DNA of 64,000 bases from Nocardioides hwasunensis (lineage in GTDB: Bacteria > Actinomycetota > Actinomycetes > Propionibacteriales > Nocardioidaceae). Positions 23,384 through 32,848 of the stretch are shown here, one piece after another. Both the position numbers and the translations under genes were made by a program. Position 1 is the first letter of the stretch, and every line of letters begins with the position of its first letter. The stretch is from assembly GCF_014779665.1 (NCBI RefSeq), contig NZ_JACXYY010000002.1:372001-436000 (forward strand), read 5' to 3'. The notes under the pieces were generated by a model, which saw only the letters and a program-made list of their open reading frames with translations, made no database searches and was not told where the DNA came from.

Positions 23384-24226
23384 TCACGGAACGATGCCGT
23401 GCTCCACGAAGGCCTGGAAGGGGTCGACCGGGCCGCCGCCGCCGGGGCGGACCTCGAGGTGGAGGTGCGAGCCGGTGACGTTGCCGGTGGCGCCGACGGT
23501 GCCGATGGTCTCGCCGCCGTTGACGCGCTCGCCGACGGAGACGTAGATCGTGGTCTGGTGGCAGTACCAGATCTCGGTGCCGTCGTCGAGGACGACGGCG
23601 GTCTTGTTGCCGTACGCGCCGTCGTAGCCGGTGAAGGTCACGGTGCCGTTGGCGATGGCGTGGATCGGGTCACCGGTGTTGCCGTTGAAGTCGAGACCGG
23701 TGTGGTAGTTCGCCCAGAGGCCGTACTGCCCGAAGACGGCGGTGATCTGGTAGTTGTCGAGGGGGAGAACCCACTTGTTCTCCTTGATCTTCACCGCCTG
23801 CTTCTCGGCGTCCTTGCGCATCTGGGTGAGCTTGGCGTCGCGCTCGGCCTTCTGCTTCTCGGCGAGGGCGACGAGCTGCGGGTCGGTGTCCTCCCCGGCC
23901 TCGCGGGTCTCGCTGCGGCTCACGACCTCGCCGCGGCGGGCGAGGGCCTGACCGGCGGCGGCGCCGACCGAGGCACGGGCCTCGACCGAGGAGCCGGTGG
24001 GGGCCAGGGCGGACACGCCTGCGCCGGACGCGGTGACAGCACCGCCGGCGGACACGGCGAGGACCGCCACCCCGGCCACGAGGGGCAGGGACGGCAGGCG
24101 CAGCGGGGAGCGACGAGGCGGTGTGGCGGCACGTCGCTTGCCCGTCACCGGGGTGACGGGAGTGCTGACGAGGGTGGTCGCCGAGGTGCGTCGCCGGGGG
24201 GCGCGCTCCGCTCGGTGGTTGCCCAT
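23384..24226 (-). CDS. M23-family murein endopeptidase, membrane-anchored or secreted
   Basis: 280 residues. A basic start (MGNHRAERAPRRRTS) and one hydrophobic segment (LPLVAGVAVLAVSAGGAVTA, about 47-66) lead to export. A charged, coiled-coil-like region follows (LVALAEKQKAERDAKLTQMR, then KDAEKQAVKIKEN). The C-terminal domain is a LytM/M23 zinc peptidase: VFGQYGLWANYHTGLDFNGN supplies H and D ligands and GSHLHLEVRPGG the HxH. It should cut peptidoglycan stem peptides or cross-bridges in the cell wall. ATG 24226 is preferred to an ATG-like start 5 codons earlier. Its 5' region is about 55 nt long with a recognisable promoter. Confidence 0.87.
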   Translation of the reverse strand: MGNHRAERAPRRRTSATTLVSTPVTPVTGKRRAATPPRRSPLRLPSLPLVAGVAVLAVSAGGAVTASGAGVSALAPTGSSVEARASVGAAAGQALARRGEVVSRSETREAGEDTDPQLVALAEKQKAERDAKLTQMRKDAEKQAVKIKENKWVLPLDNYQITAVFGQYGLWANYHTGLDFNGNTGDPIHAIANGTVTFTGYDGAYGNKTAVVLDDGTEIWYCHQTTIYVSVGERVNGGETIGTVGATGNVTGSHLHLEVRPGGGGPVDPFQAFVEHGIVP

Positions 24227-24282
24227 AGGGGTAGTTACCAATCTGCCGGGTCAGGGGGGTCGGGTCGGCAAGACCGCGACCG

Positions 24283-24313
24283 ACCATAACGGAAAGATCA
24301 CGGGAAAGTGCAA
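24283..24313 (-). promoter_or_regulatory. Sigma-A-like promoter of the M23 peptidase gene
   Basis: On the minus strand, TTGCAC (24313-24308) and TATGGT (24288-24283) are spaced by 19 bp. The longer AT-rich leader after it is unusual for this window, where most genes look leaderless. I see no recognisable c-di-AMP riboswitch in the leader. Confidence 0.4.
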
Positions 24314-24382
24314 CCGTGGATCAAATTGATGTGCACAACCCGGTCGTCGTCCGGATTCCGGACGAGGTCCGTCGCAGCGACC

Positions 24383-25705
24383 TCACCCTCGCACGGCCTG
24401 GTAGCGGTCGAGGGCCTCGCGCCGCTCGTCGGCGTGGTCGACGATCCGGAGCGGGTAGTCCTTCTCGTAGCCCACGTCGGACTTCCACGGCTCGTGCGCG
24501 GACTTGCCGGGCAGGTGGGCGAGCTCGGGCACCCAGCGGCGCACGTAGTCGCCCTGCGGGTCGAACTTCAGGCCCTGGGTGATCGGGTTGAACACCCGGA
24601 AGTAGGGGGAGGCGTCGGTGCCGGTGCCGGCCACCCACTGCCAGCCGTGGTTGTTGGAGGCGACGTCGCCGTCGATGAGCAGGTCGAGGAAGTGCCGCGC
24701 ACCCACGGGCCACCACACGTGCAGGTCCTTGGTGAGGAAGGAGGCGGTGATCATCCGCACCCGGTTGTGCATCCACCCGACCTCACGCAGCTGGCGCATC
24801 CCGGCGTCGACGATCGGGAAGCCGGTCGTGCCGGTGCGCCACGCCTCGATCGCGTCCTCGGGCTCGTCGTAGCGCAGCCCCTTCAGCGCCGGCTTGAGGT
24901 CCTCCCACGCCGACGACGGCGTGTGCCACAGCACGTCGGCGTAGAACTCGCGCCACGCCAGCTCGTTGGCGTACGTCGTCGAGTGGTCGATCTCGGCCAG
25001 CAGCGAGCGCGGGTGCAGCACCCCGAGGTGGAGGTAGGGCGAGAGCCGCGAGGTGCCGTCGTGGTCGGGACGGTCGCGCTCGGAGGAGTACGAGCCCAGG
25101 CCCTCGTCGCGAAACGAGCGCCAGCGACGCCAGGCGGCGTCCTCGCCGGCCCCCGGCAGGTCGAACGGCGCGTCGGCCACCGCCTGCTCCAGCATGTCGA
25201 TCGCCTTCTGGTGGGAGTCGCCGGCGACGACGTCGGGGGAGCGGGGCGTGCGCGCGGGCTCGGGCCACCCGCGCTCGCGCCAGGCCCGGGAGAAGGGGGT
25301 GAAGACCTGGTAGGGCTCGCCGCTGCCGTTGCGCACCAGCCCCGGCCCGACGGCGTACGGCGACCCGGTGGCCACCAGCTCCACCTCGTCGGCGACGGCG
25401 TCGTCGCGGCGTCGGCCGTAGGGCGTGGTCTCGGCGGAGACGTGCACCCGGCGGCCGTCGGCCACGCGAGGCACGACCGTGCGCGGATCGCCGTGCTGGA
25501 TGGTCAGCGGGATGCGCTCGGCGAGGGCGAGCACGTTGGCCGCGAGCCAGGCGCGTCGCGCCGCACCTGCCCCCGACCAGATGGCCGGGTCGACCACGAA
25601 CAGCGCCGTCACCGACCCCTCGTCGAGCGCGGCGAGCAGCGCCGGGTTGTCCCGCACCCGCAGGTCGCGACGGAACCACATCACCGAGGAGCTCTTGGCC
25701 GACAT
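24383..25705 (-). CDS. phrB: Deoxyribodipyrimidine photolyase (cryptochrome/photolyase family)
   Basis: 440 residues, typical of class I CPD photolyases, which use FAD and an antenna pigment to split pyrimidine dimers in blue light. The N-terminal Rossmann-like antenna domain starts SSVMWFRRDLRVRDNPALLA. The FAD-binding domain holds TSRLSPYLHLGVLHPRSL, ELAWREFYADVLWH, FPIVDAGMRQLREVGWMHNR, VRMITASFLTKDLHVWW, and NNHGWQWVAGTGTDASPYFR. The Trp residues of the electron-transfer chain appear at the expected places. TAGGTT lies 7 nt before ATG 25705. It stands alone, divergent from sucC. Confidence 0.92.
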   Translation of the reverse strand: MSAKSSSVMWFRRDLRVRDNPALLAALDEGSVTALFVVDPAIWSGAGAARRAWLAANVLALAERIPLTIQHGDPRTVVPRVADGRRVHVSAETTPYGRRRDDAVADEVELVATGSPYAVGPGLVRNGSGEPYQVFTPFSRAWRERGWPEPARTPRSPDVVAGDSHQKAIDMLEQAVADAPFDLPGAGEDAAWRRWRSFRDEGLGSYSSERDRPDHDGTSRLSPYLHLGVLHPRSLLAEIDHSTTYANELAWREFYADVLWHTPSSAWEDLKPALKGLRYDEPEDAIEAWRTGTTGFPIVDAGMRQLREVGWMHNRVRMITASFLTKDLHVWWPVGARHFLDLLIDGDVASNNHGWQWVAGTGTDASPYFRVFNPITQGLKFDPQGDYVRRWVPELAHLPGKSAHEPWKSDVGYEKDYPLRIVDHADERREALDRYQAVRG

Positions 25706-25712
25706 GGTCCTC

Positions 25713-25718
25713 AACCTA
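25713..25718 (-). promoter_or_regulatory. -10 box TAGGTT for a leaderless photolyase start at 25705
   Basis: Minus strand TAGGTT, 7 nt (GAGGACC), then ATG. It rejects longer in-frame starts further upstream. Confidence 0.5.
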
Positions 25719-25776
25719 GCCGCGGAGTGAGCACCACCACGCTCGCCCGGCCTCGTGGTGGCCCCCTCGACAGGTC

Positions 25777-25782
25777 TAGGGT
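25777..25782 (+). promoter_or_regulatory. -10 box TAGGGT of the sucCD operon
   Basis: It sits about 50 nt before GTG 25834, so sucC has an untranslated leader with a purine-rich site (aaaagga) 11 nt before the start. It is the only TAGGGT-type promoter here not touching its start codon. Confidence 0.4.
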
Positions 25783-25833
25783 GCCGAGAGGTAATCCCGG
25801 GAATGACCGCAGACGAAAAGGACTGGGTACGTC

Positions 25834-27003
25834 GTGGACCTGATGGAGTTTCAGGCGAAGGAGCTCTTCGCCAAGCATGGAGTGGCGACCACCCTCGGGG
25901 TGGTCGCAGAGACGCCGGAGGCCGCACGTGCCGCCGCCGAGGAGATGGGCGGGGTGACCGTCGTCAAGGCCCAGGTCAAGGCTGGCGGCCGGGGCAAGGC
26001 GGGCGGTGTGAAGATCGCGAAGAGCGCCGACGAGGCGGAGTCCTACGCCCGCGACATCATCGGCATGGAGATCAAGGGCCTGCGCGTCAACCGCGTCCTG
26101 GTCACCCCGGCGACGCCGCCGGTGGAGGAGTACTACTTCTCCTTCCTGCTCGACCGCTCCAACCGCTCGCACCTGTGCATCGCCTCGGTCGAGGGCGGCG
26201 TGGAGATCGAGGAGGTCGCCAAGACCAACCCCGACGCCGTCAAGCAGATCCCCGTCGACGCCATCGAGGGCGTGACGCCGGAGAAGGCCGCCGCGATCGT
26301 CGACGAGGCGAAGTTCCCCGCCGAGCTGCGCGACCAGGCCATCGAGATGGTGCAGGCGCTCTGGAAGGTCTACGTCGAGGAGGACGCCACCCTCGTCGAG
26401 GTCAACCCGCTGGCTCGGCTCGAGGGCGACAAGCTCGAGGCGCTCGACGGCAAGGTGTCGCTCGACGACAACGCCTCGGAGGTCCGCCACCCCGACCACG
26501 AGCAGTTCGAGATCCGCGAGGAGGCCGACCCGCTCGAGGCCAAGGCCAAGGACAAGGGCCTCAACTACGTCAAGCTCGACGGCGAGGTCGGCATCATCGG
26601 CAACGGCGCGGGCCTGGTCATGAGCACCCTCGACGTCGTCGCCTACGCCGGTGAGGCGCACGGCGGCGTGAAGCCTGCCAACTTCCTCGACATCGGCGGC
26701 GGCGCGAACGCCCAGGTGATGGCCGACGGCCTCGACGTGATCCTCAACGACGAGCAGGTCAAGAGCGTCTTCGTCAACGTCTTCGGTGGCATCACCGCCT
26801 GCGACGAGGTCGCCAACGGCATCAAGGGTGCCCTCGAGATCCTCGGCGACAGCGCCACCAAGCCGCTGGTCGTGCGTCTCGACGGCAACAACGTCGACAA
26901 GGGCCGCGCGATCCTCGACGAGCTCAACCACCCCCTGGTCACCCAGGTCGACACGATGGACGGCGCGGCCGACAAGGCCGCCGAGCTCGCCCACCAGGCC
27001 TGA
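25834..27003 (+). CDS. sucC: Succinate--CoA ligase (ADP-forming), beta subunit
   Basis: 389 residues. It makes the nucleotide-binding subunit of the heterodimer or heterotetramer that converts succinyl-CoA, ADP and Pi into succinate, CoA and ATP. The ATP-grasp domain includes [20 protein letters not shown], the Mg2+ site [16 protein letters not shown], then [29 protein letters not shown] and the [16 protein letters not shown] helix that faces the alpha-subunit phosphohistidine. GTG 25834 is chosen over ATG three codons later because of the aaaagga site. sucD follows after 19 bp. Confidence 0.95.
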   Translation: MDLMEFQAKELFAKHGVATTLGVVAETPEAARAAAEEMGGVTVVKAQVKAGGRGKAGGVKIAKSADEAESYARDIIGMEIKGLRVNRVLVTPATPPVEEYYFSFLLDRSNRSHLCIASVEGGVEIEEVAKTNPDAVKQIPVDAIEGVTPEKAAAIVDEAKFPAELRDQAIEMVQALWKVYVEEDATLVEVNPLARLEGDKLEALDGKVSLDDNASEVRHPDHEQFEIREEADPLEAKAKDKGLNYVKLDGEVGIIGNGAGLVMSTLDVVAYAGEAHGGVKPANFLDIGGGANAQVMADGLDVILNDEQVKSVFVNVFGGITACDEVANGIKGALEILGDSATKPLVVRLDGNNVDKGRAILDELNHPLVTQVDTMDGAADKAAELAHQA

Positions 27004-27022
27004 GAGAGAGAAACAGAACGCA

Positions 27023-27904
27023 ATGTCTATCTACTTGAACTCTGACTCGAAGATCATCGTCCAGGGCATGACCGGCGGCATGGGTGCCAAGCACACGACC
27101 CTCATGGTCGAGTCGGGCGCCGACATCGTCGGCGGCGTCAACGCCCGCAAGGCCGGCACCACCGTCGAGCTCGGCGGCAAGGAGCTGCCGGTCTTCGGCA
27201 CCGTCGAGGAGGCCATGAAGGAGACCGGCGCCAACGTGTCCGTCGCCTTCGTCCCGCCGGCCTTCACCAAGGACGCCTGCATCGAGGCCATCGACGCCGA
27301 GATCCCGCTCCTCGTGGTGATCACCGAGGGCGTCCCGGTCCTCGACACGGCCGAGGTCGTCGCCTACCTCGAGGGGAAGTCCACCCGGATGATCGGCCCG
27401 AACTGCCCCGGCATCATCACGCCGGAGGAGTCGCTGGCCGGCATCACGCCGCACACCATCGCGGGCAAGGGCCCCATCGGTCTGGTGTCCAAGTCGGGCA
27501 CGCTGACCTACCAGATGATGTTCGAGCTGAAGGACTTCGGCTTCACCACCGCCATCGGCATCGGCGGCGACCCGATCATCGGCACCACCCACATCGATGC
27601 CCTCGAGGCCTTCGAGAACGACCCGGAGACCAAGGCGATCGTGATGATCGGCGAGATCGGCGGAGACGCCGAGGAGCGTGCCGCGGCCTACATCAAGGAG
27701 CACGTGACCAAGCCGGTCGTCGGCTACGTCGCCGGCTTCACCGCTCCCGAGGGCAAGACCATGGGCCACGCCGGCGCCATCGTGTCCGGCTCCTCGGGCA
27801 CCGCGCAGGCCAAGAAGGAGGCCCTCGAGGCCGCCGGGGTCAAGGTCGGCAAGACGCCGTCGGAGACCGCCGAGCTCATGCGTGAGGTCCTGAAGGCCCT
27901 CTGA
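27023..27904 (+). CDS. sucD: Succinate--CoA ligase (ADP-forming), alpha subunit
   Basis: 293 residues, partner of SucC. The CoA-binding Rossmann domain starts [20 protein letters not shown], with [20 protein letters not shown] next. The ligase domain has [53 protein letters not shown], and the phosphohistidine in [20 protein letters not shown]. It is downstream of sucC with a gagagagaaac leader. A hairpin about 15 bp after its stop probably ends the transcript. Confidence 0.95.
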   Translation: MSIYLNSDSKIIVQGMTGGMGAKHTTLMVESGADIVGGVNARKAGTTVELGGKELPVFGTVEEAMKETGANVSVAFVPPAFTKDACIEAIDAEIPLLVVITEGVPVLDTAEVVAYLEGKSTRMIGPNCPGIITPEESLAGITPHTIAGKGPIGLVSKSGTLTYQMMFELKDFGFTTAIGIGGDPIIGTTHIDALEAFENDPETKAIVMIGEIGGDAEERAAAYIKEHVTKPVVGYVAGFTAPEGKTMGHAGAIVSGSSGTAQAKKEALEAAGVKVGKTPSETAELMREVLKAL

Positions 27905-27919
27905 TCAGGGTTGCTCGAG

Positions 27920-27949
27920 ACGGCTCCGCAGGTCCGCCTGCGGGGCCGT
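27920..27949 (+). terminator. Hairpin after sucD
   Basis: 12-bp arms (acggctccgcag / ctgcggggccgt) with one mismatch and a 6-nt loop. There is no T-run, as is common in GC-rich actinobacterial terminators. Confidence 0.55.
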
Positions 27950-28108
27950 CCGCGATTTCGGCTGGAGGTCGAGGTGGCGGGTCTCCCAGAGCAGTCGCCA
28001 CACGACGTGGGCGCCCAGCAGGCGCACCGGCGTCGCAGCGCTCAGCCTGCTCGGCGACGGCAGCGTCGGGCAGGCCGAGCTGGCCAGCGTGGAGGGTATG
28101 GACATGTC

Positions 28109-29404
28109 TCAGCACCCCGTCTTCGTGAACGCGCACATCGCGGAAACGATCTGCCCGGTGGTCTCGGTGACCCCGTCGGCCTGGCTCCCCAGCGATGCGA
28201 GCGAACCCTCACCGTACGTCTGCACCATCAGCCGAGCAGAACCGACCCGAGTCACCTGGAAGACCGAGCTGCCGAGCCCGTCGTCGTAGGTCAGCCCCAT
28301 CGTCACCGTGTCGTAGCCGGTGTCGCGCTCGAGGTCGGTCCACACCTGGTTGTCGAGCGAGCGGCACTCCTCGGCCGCCTGCCGGAGCGCCGCCATCCCC
28401 TCGACGGCAGCGTCGGCGTCCTCGTGGACGATGAGCTCGCGGGCGTCGAAGTACTCGGGGCCGAGGGCGCTGGTGACCAGACGCTCGGTCGGGCCGACCT
28501 CGACGCCGCGGGCGTGGGGCCACACGACGCGGCCGCACATCTCGACCTCGCCCATCCCGTCGCCGTCGGCCGACGGGGGAGACACCTCGGTCTCGCCGTC
28601 GCCGTCCGGCAGGCCGACGCCCAGTGGGAAGTCGGCGGGGATCGTGGCGGCCGCGCCGGTGGACGCGGGGCTGGGTGTGCTGCTGGGCGTGCTGGGCGAC
28701 GCCGCCTGGTCGGCGAAGACCGCGAGGGAGGCGACCGTCCGGGCGAGAGGCTCCGCGGTCGAGCTGATCTGGGCCTCCAGGTCGTCGGCACCCCACTCGC
28801 CGTACGTCGACGTGGCCAGGAGGGCGGCTCCGGCAGGCACGACCTGGATGATCGTCGCGCCCGGGCCGGGCTCGCCGTCGAGGGTGTAGGTCTGGACGAG
28901 GGTGGCGGCCGGGCTCGGCCCGAACGGCGAGCGCCGGACCTCGGTGGTCGTCTCGGTGCGGCCGCTGGTCTCGGTGGCCCCGCACGTCGTCGGCAGCTCG
29001 CTGATGGTGGTGGCCAGCGCGGCCGCCTGGCCCGGGTCGCCCAGCAGCACCAGCTCGCGGGTGTCGGCAGCCTCGCCGCCGCTGTTGTCGGCCACCATCC
29101 GGTCGCGTGTGGGCAGGCCGCGCAGCGGGGTCGTGCCGCACAGCGTGAGGTCGCGCAGCCCGGTGCCGGACCGGGAGGTCACGATGGTGTCCTGCGGCCC
29201 GCCCATGCCGTCGGCGAGAGGGAAGTCGTCAGGGATCGCACCGACCGCTCCGGTGGTGCCCGTCGCAGGGCTCGTCGTGCCGGTGGCGTCGGCGGCGTCG
29301 CCGGCGCCCCCGGACGAGGCGTCGTCGGGAGCCCGCTCACCGCACCCGGCCACGGCCAGGGTGCCGGCCAGGGCGGCCGTGGCGATCGCTGCGCGGAACC
29401 TCAC
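28109..29404 (-). CDS. Lipoprotein with two copies of a secreted domain
   Basis: 431 residues. From GTG 29404 the protein starts with basic and hydrophobic residues (RFRAAIATAALAGTLAVAGC) and a lipobox (AVAG-C), so the Cys at about 22 should be lipidated and the protein anchored outside the membrane. After a Thr/Gly-rich linker come two related segments, one from IPDDFPLADGM and one from IPADFPLGVGLPDGDGE. Each has a Cys, a V/LVLL-type strand, and an acid-rich ending; a linker of PSTPSSTPSPAST separates them. The function is unknown. It lies 70 bp after the sigma-fusion gene on the same strand, so it may be its regulatory target or partner. Confidence 0.75.
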   Translation of the reverse strand: MRFRAAIATAALAGTLAVAGCGERAPDDASSGGAGDAADATGTTSPATGTTGAVGAIPDDFPLADGMGGPQDTIVTSRSGTGLRDLTLCGTTPLRGLPTRDRMVADNSGGEAADTRELVLLGDPGQAAALATTISELPTTCGATETSGRTETTTEVRRSPFGPSPAATLVQTYTLDGEPGPGATIIQVVPAGAALLATSTYGEWGADDLEAQISSTAEPLARTVASLAVFADQAASPSTPSSTPSPASTGAAATIPADFPLGVGLPDGDGETEVSPPSADGDGMGEVEMCGRVVWPHARGVEVGPTERLVTSALGPEYFDARELIVHEDADAAVEGMAALRQAAEECRSLDNQVWTDLERDTGYDTVTMGLTYDDGLGSSVFQVTRVGSARLMVQTYGEGSLASLGSQADGVTETTGQIVSAMCAFTKTGC

Positions 29405-29474
29405 GCCTATGAAGACTCCGCGGAGGGCGAAAAGGTTGCCCCGGAGCGGGTCCCGCTCGCGCGCGAGTGGCGTG

Positions 29475-31367
29475 TCAGGCCGAGTCGAGGGTGTCGAGAC
29501 GGTCGAGCACACGGCGGGCCAGGGCCACGAAGTCGGGCCGCGCCATCGTCATGTCGCGATCGGGGGCGAAGCCGAGCTGGGAGACCGCGGTCCCCTCCCG
29601 CGCGATGGCCATCAGGAAGGGGTAGGACTGCTTGTCGTTGAGCTGGATCGTCATGGCCCAGACACTGAGGTCCCGCTTGTCCGACGAGGTGGAGGCGAGC
29701 GGCGTCACGCTCGTGCCGAGGTTCTCCTGGGCGCACTGCCGGATCCGGTTGCGCACCTGCTCGACGAACGAGCGCGCCCGGGCCGGCCTCATCTTCCCGA
29801 CCGTCTGGGTGAGGCCGAGCTGCTGGGCGTTCGGCGTCTCGGGGAAGACGAAGGTGCGGGTCAGCGCCTGGCTGATCCCCTTGCCCTGGAACGACGTCTC
29901 GTCGCACCTGGTGGCGGCGGTGTTGGTCTTCGCCCGCTCGGGGTCGGTGCCCACCCACGGCCCCCGGACCGCGGCGACGGGGGGCAGGTCGACGACCGAC
30001 AGCACTCCCGGAGGGTTCCCGATGTCGAGAGGGCGGGTGACGTTGGACCGGGGGCGGCCGGCACAGGCGCCGACGGCGTCGGAGGTGCACAGGCCGTTGA
30101 CCGAGGCGGCCAGGCCGGCGAGCGCGTCGCGGTCGCTGACCGGCCTGCCCTGGCTGCGCACGGCGCTAGTCACGACCAGGCTGCCGGTGCGGGCGACGCC
30201 GACGGTGATGGAGGCCGGCTCCGATCCCCACGACCGGAGCCGGAAGAGCCGGGCGTCGTCGCCGATCCGCTTGACCGCCTGGGTGCTCATGAGCTGGGTG
30301 CGCACGTCGGTGCACGCGGCGAACCACATGATCGAGGTCGCAAAGCCGGCCTCGGCGCTGGCGACGTCCTGCGACAGCTCGACCGTCTCGACCGCGGTGG
30401 CGGTCACGTCCGTGACCTGCCGTTTCCTGCTCCGCTGCTGCTTGCCCTGGCCGACCTTCTTCTCCACGGTGCGGGTCGCGGAGCCCTCCCAGGTGCGGGT
30501 CAGTGCGCCCACGTTGGCGGGGTCGGCGAACCGGTCGCGCTGGCAGGGGACCACGAGCCCGTCGCCGTCGAGGTTGTCGCCGGTCGAGGTCTCCTGCCAG
30601 TCCAGGCCCGGGCCGAAGCGGGTGAGCTGGTCGGGGGCGAGCAGCGAGTCCGCGCTGATCAGCTCCCCGCCGGTGTCGCTGACGGGCTCGTGGACGGTGA
30701 CGCCGCCGTTGGCCTTCTCCTGGCTGAGGCTGGTCGCCTCGGCGCCCGAGCCCGTCGCCACCAGCGAGCCGGAGGCGATCAGCGCGGCGGTCGCGACCCC
30801 GGCGCCGATCACCGTGTGCGTGCGCCGGCGAGCGGCACCGGCGCGCCGGACGACCGTCGCGCGTGGCCAGCGGATCTCCTCGAGGGGAGCCGCGAGCTCC
30901 TGGACCAGGCGGCGGATCTCGGTCGTGGGCAGGTCGCGGTGCAGGGCGAACTGCGACGTCGCGGTCTGCAGCTCGCGCTCGGCGTCGGAGCGGGTGAGAC
31001 CGACCTCACGTCCCATGTCGGCGAGGCTCAGCGTGGTGAGGTTCGTCAGCACCAGCAGCTCGCGCTGGCGCGAGGTGAGCTTGGACAGCGCGTCGAGCGT
31101 CGAGCGCACCTCGGGATCGAGCGACTTGTCGCGGTGCCAGATGCGCGCGGTGTGGCGCCGGCGGGCGCGCCGGAACGCGAGCGGACGGACGTAGGAGTCG
31201 CGGTCGTCGAGGGCGGCGACCTTGCGCCAGTGGTGCCAGGCGACCACGAAGGCGTCCCGCACGGCGGCGCGCGCGGCCGGTGCGTCGCCGGTCAGCGCGT
31301 AGGCCTCGTGCAGGAGTCGCGTGCGTGTCTCCGCGTAGTAGGCGTCGAACGTCTCCGGGCTCCTCAT
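29475..31367 (-). CDS. ECF-type sigma factor fused to a transmembrane segment and large extracytoplasmic domain
   Basis: 630 residues. Residues about 5-75 resemble sigma region 2 (FDAYYAETRTRLLHEAYALT, AFVVAWHHWRKVAAL). About 110-155 resemble region 4 (LSKLTSRQRELLVLTNLTTL, SLADMGREVGLTRSDAE). A basic stretch (RRAGAARRRTHT) leads to one hydrophobic helix (VIGAGVATAALIASGSLVAT, about 188-208), and then about 420 residues lie outside the membrane. This outer part repeats a cysteine-bearing pattern of unknown fold. A sigma factor tethered to the membrane by its own C-terminus could be released by proteolysis; that mechanism is inference. The lipoprotein gene follows downstream. Confidence 0.7.
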   Translation of the reverse strand: MRSPETFDAYYAETRTRLLHEAYALTGDAPAARAAVRDAFVVAWHHWRKVAALDDRDSYVRPLAFRRARRRHTARIWHRDKSLDPEVRSTLDALSKLTSRQRELLVLTNLTTLSLADMGREVGLTRSDAERELQTATSQFALHRDLPTTEIRRLVQELAAPLEEIRWPRATVVRRAGAARRRTHTVIGAGVATAALIASGSLVATGSGAEATSLSQEKANGGVTVHEPVSDTGGELISADSLLAPDQLTRFGPGLDWQETSTGDNLDGDGLVVPCQRDRFADPANVGALTRTWEGSATRTVEKKVGQGKQQRSRKRQVTDVTATAVETVELSQDVASAEAGFATSIMWFAACTDVRTQLMSTQAVKRIGDDARLFRLRSWGSEPASITVGVARTGSLVVTSAVRSQGRPVSDRDALAGLAASVNGLCTSDAVGACAGRPRSNVTRPLDIGNPPGVLSVVDLPPVAAVRGPWVGTDPERAKTNTAATRCDETSFQGKGISQALTRTFVFPETPNAQQLGLTQTVGKMRPARARSFVEQVRNRIRQCAQENLGTSVTPLASTSSDKRDLSVWAMTIQLNDKQSYPFLMAIAREGTAVSQLGFAPDRDMTMARPDFVALARRVLDRLDTLDSA

Positions 31368-31513
31368 GACCGCTCCACGGTACGGGAGCGGTCCATGCCG
31401 TGCACATCGGTCGGACGGCTCGTCCGGGCCCCCGACCGCGGCGTTCCCGGAGCGTCGGCGGGGCGGCGTGGGAGCGCGATCCGCGCCACCGGCCGGGTGA
31501 TGATGGCCCGGCC

Positions 31514-32845
31514 ATGACGTCGCTCCTCACCCGACCCGACCGCGCCCGGACCGAGGCTGTCCCGCCGCGTCCGCTCGTGCTGATCGCGACGCTCGGGGGA
31601 GCGCTGGCGGCGCTCGGTCCGCTGGTCGTGCTGCTGGCGGTGGGCGTGATCGGCTGGTTCATCTCCGACGCCGGCGTCCACGGCGCCCCGCGCGACGGCA
31701 TGCGGATGGGCGCGCTCGCCTGGCTGGCCGGTCACGGGTCCGGCTTCACCGTCGAGGGGGCGCGGGTCACGATCGTGCCGCTCGGCGTCACCGCCGTCGT
31801 CGCGTGGTCGATGTGGCGGCTCGGCCACCGCGTCGGTGATGCGGTGTCGGGACACGGGCCCGACGCGGACCGGATCTCCGACGGCGAGCGCGACTTCACC
31901 GTGCCGACGGCGATCTCGCTGTTCTTCGCCGGCTACGCCGTGGTCGCCGTCCTGGTGGCCACGCTCGCGGCTGGCACCACCGCCGACCCGTCCGTGCCGC
32001 GGGTGCTCGCGTGGACCCTCGTGCTGACCGCGCTGGTGGCCGCGCCGGCGATCGCGACCGGCTCGGGGCGGGCGGCGATCTGGGCCGCCCTCGCACCGGC
32101 GACCGTGCGTGCCGGCGCGGCCGTGGCGCGAGCGGTGCTGACCAGCCTGCTCGCGGTCTCCGCCCTGCTCTTCCTCGTGGCGCTGGTCCTGTCCTTCGAC
32201 GAGGCCGCCACGATGATGGCCCGGCTCCACACCAGCCCGTCCGAGGCGGGTCTCTACACGCTCGTCAACGCCGCCTTCCTCCCCAACGCCTCGCTCTTCG
32301 CCGGCTCGTGGCTGCTCGGCCCCGGGTTCGCCGTCGGCGGAGCCACGCTGGTCTCGCCCGGTGCGGTGGTGCTGGGTCCGCTGCCGGTGGTCCCGCTCCT
32401 CGCCGCACTGCCCGCAGCCGGCACGCCGGCGGGATGGGTGGCGTCGCTGATGGTGCTCCCGCCCCTGGCAGCGGCACTCGTCTCGTTCCGCGCCCTGCGC
32501 CGGAGCGCGCTCTCGTGGGACCGGATCGCCCTCGCCGGGTGCGGTGGCGGGCTGGCCGCGGGCGTCGGCCTCGCGGTGCTCGCGGCTCTGTCGGGCGGCG
32601 CGGCCGGTCCAGGTCGGATGCGGTTCATCGGCCCGTTCGTCCCCGACGTGCTGGTGCACGCCATGACCGCCTGCGGTCTCGGCGCCCTGCTCGGCGCGGC
32701 GGTCCCGGCCTTCCTCGCCTGGCGCACGGCCCGCGGCCGGGCCGCCGAGGTCGTCCGGCAGGATGACGACATGCCCGAGGACCGGACCCGCGTCGCCGCG
32801 GACGACACCCAGGCCATCAGCGCGACCGACCTCGACGAGGACTGA
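31514..32845 (+). CDS. DUF6350-family polytopic membrane protein (PerM-like)
   Basis: 443 residues with about ten hydrophobic helices, e.g. VLIATLGGALAALGPLVVLL, ISLFFAGYAVVAVLVATLAA and TSLLAVSALLFLVALVLSF. A short acidic cytosolic tail follows (DDDMPEDRTRVAADDTQAIS). The arrangement matches the DUF6350 family, for which a role in cell division has been proposed in mycobacteria (PerM). Placing it upstream of YibE/F, purN and purH is a common actinobacterial order, which supports the call. ATG 31514 is used although two in-frame alternatives lie close by. Confidence 0.75.
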   Translation: MTSLLTRPDRARTEAVPPRPLVLIATLGGALAALGPLVVLLAVGVIGWFISDAGVHGAPRDGMRMGALAWLAGHGSGFTVEGARVTIVPLGVTAVVAWSMWRLGHRVGDAVSGHGPDADRISDGERDFTVPTAISLFFAGYAVVAVLVATLAAGTTADPSVPRVLAWTLVLTALVAAPAIATGSGRAAIWAALAPATVRAGAAVARAVLTSLLAVSALLFLVALVLSFDEAATMMARLHTSPSEAGLYTLVNAAFLPNASLFAGSWLLGPGFAVGGATLVSPGAVVLGPLPVVPLLAALPAAGTPAGWVASLMVLPPLAAALVSFRALRRSALSWDRIALAGCGGGLAAGVGLAVLAALSGGAAGPGRMRFIGPFVPDVLVHAMTACGLGALLGAAVPAFLAWRTARGRAAEVVRQDDDMPEDRTRVAADDTQAISATDLDED

Positions 32846-32848
32846 GCG

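Noticed and set aside
24240-24420. A c-di-AMP (ydaO-type) riboswitch before the M23 peptidase
   Set aside because: Such elements precede some actinobacterial wall hydrolases, but I could not match the conserved blocks here; only a plain promoter is visible.
27905-28105. A 66-codon minus-strand frame between sucD and the lipoprotein gene
   Set aside because: Its codon use is fair, but it spans the terminator hairpin, has no ribosome site and no family resemblance.
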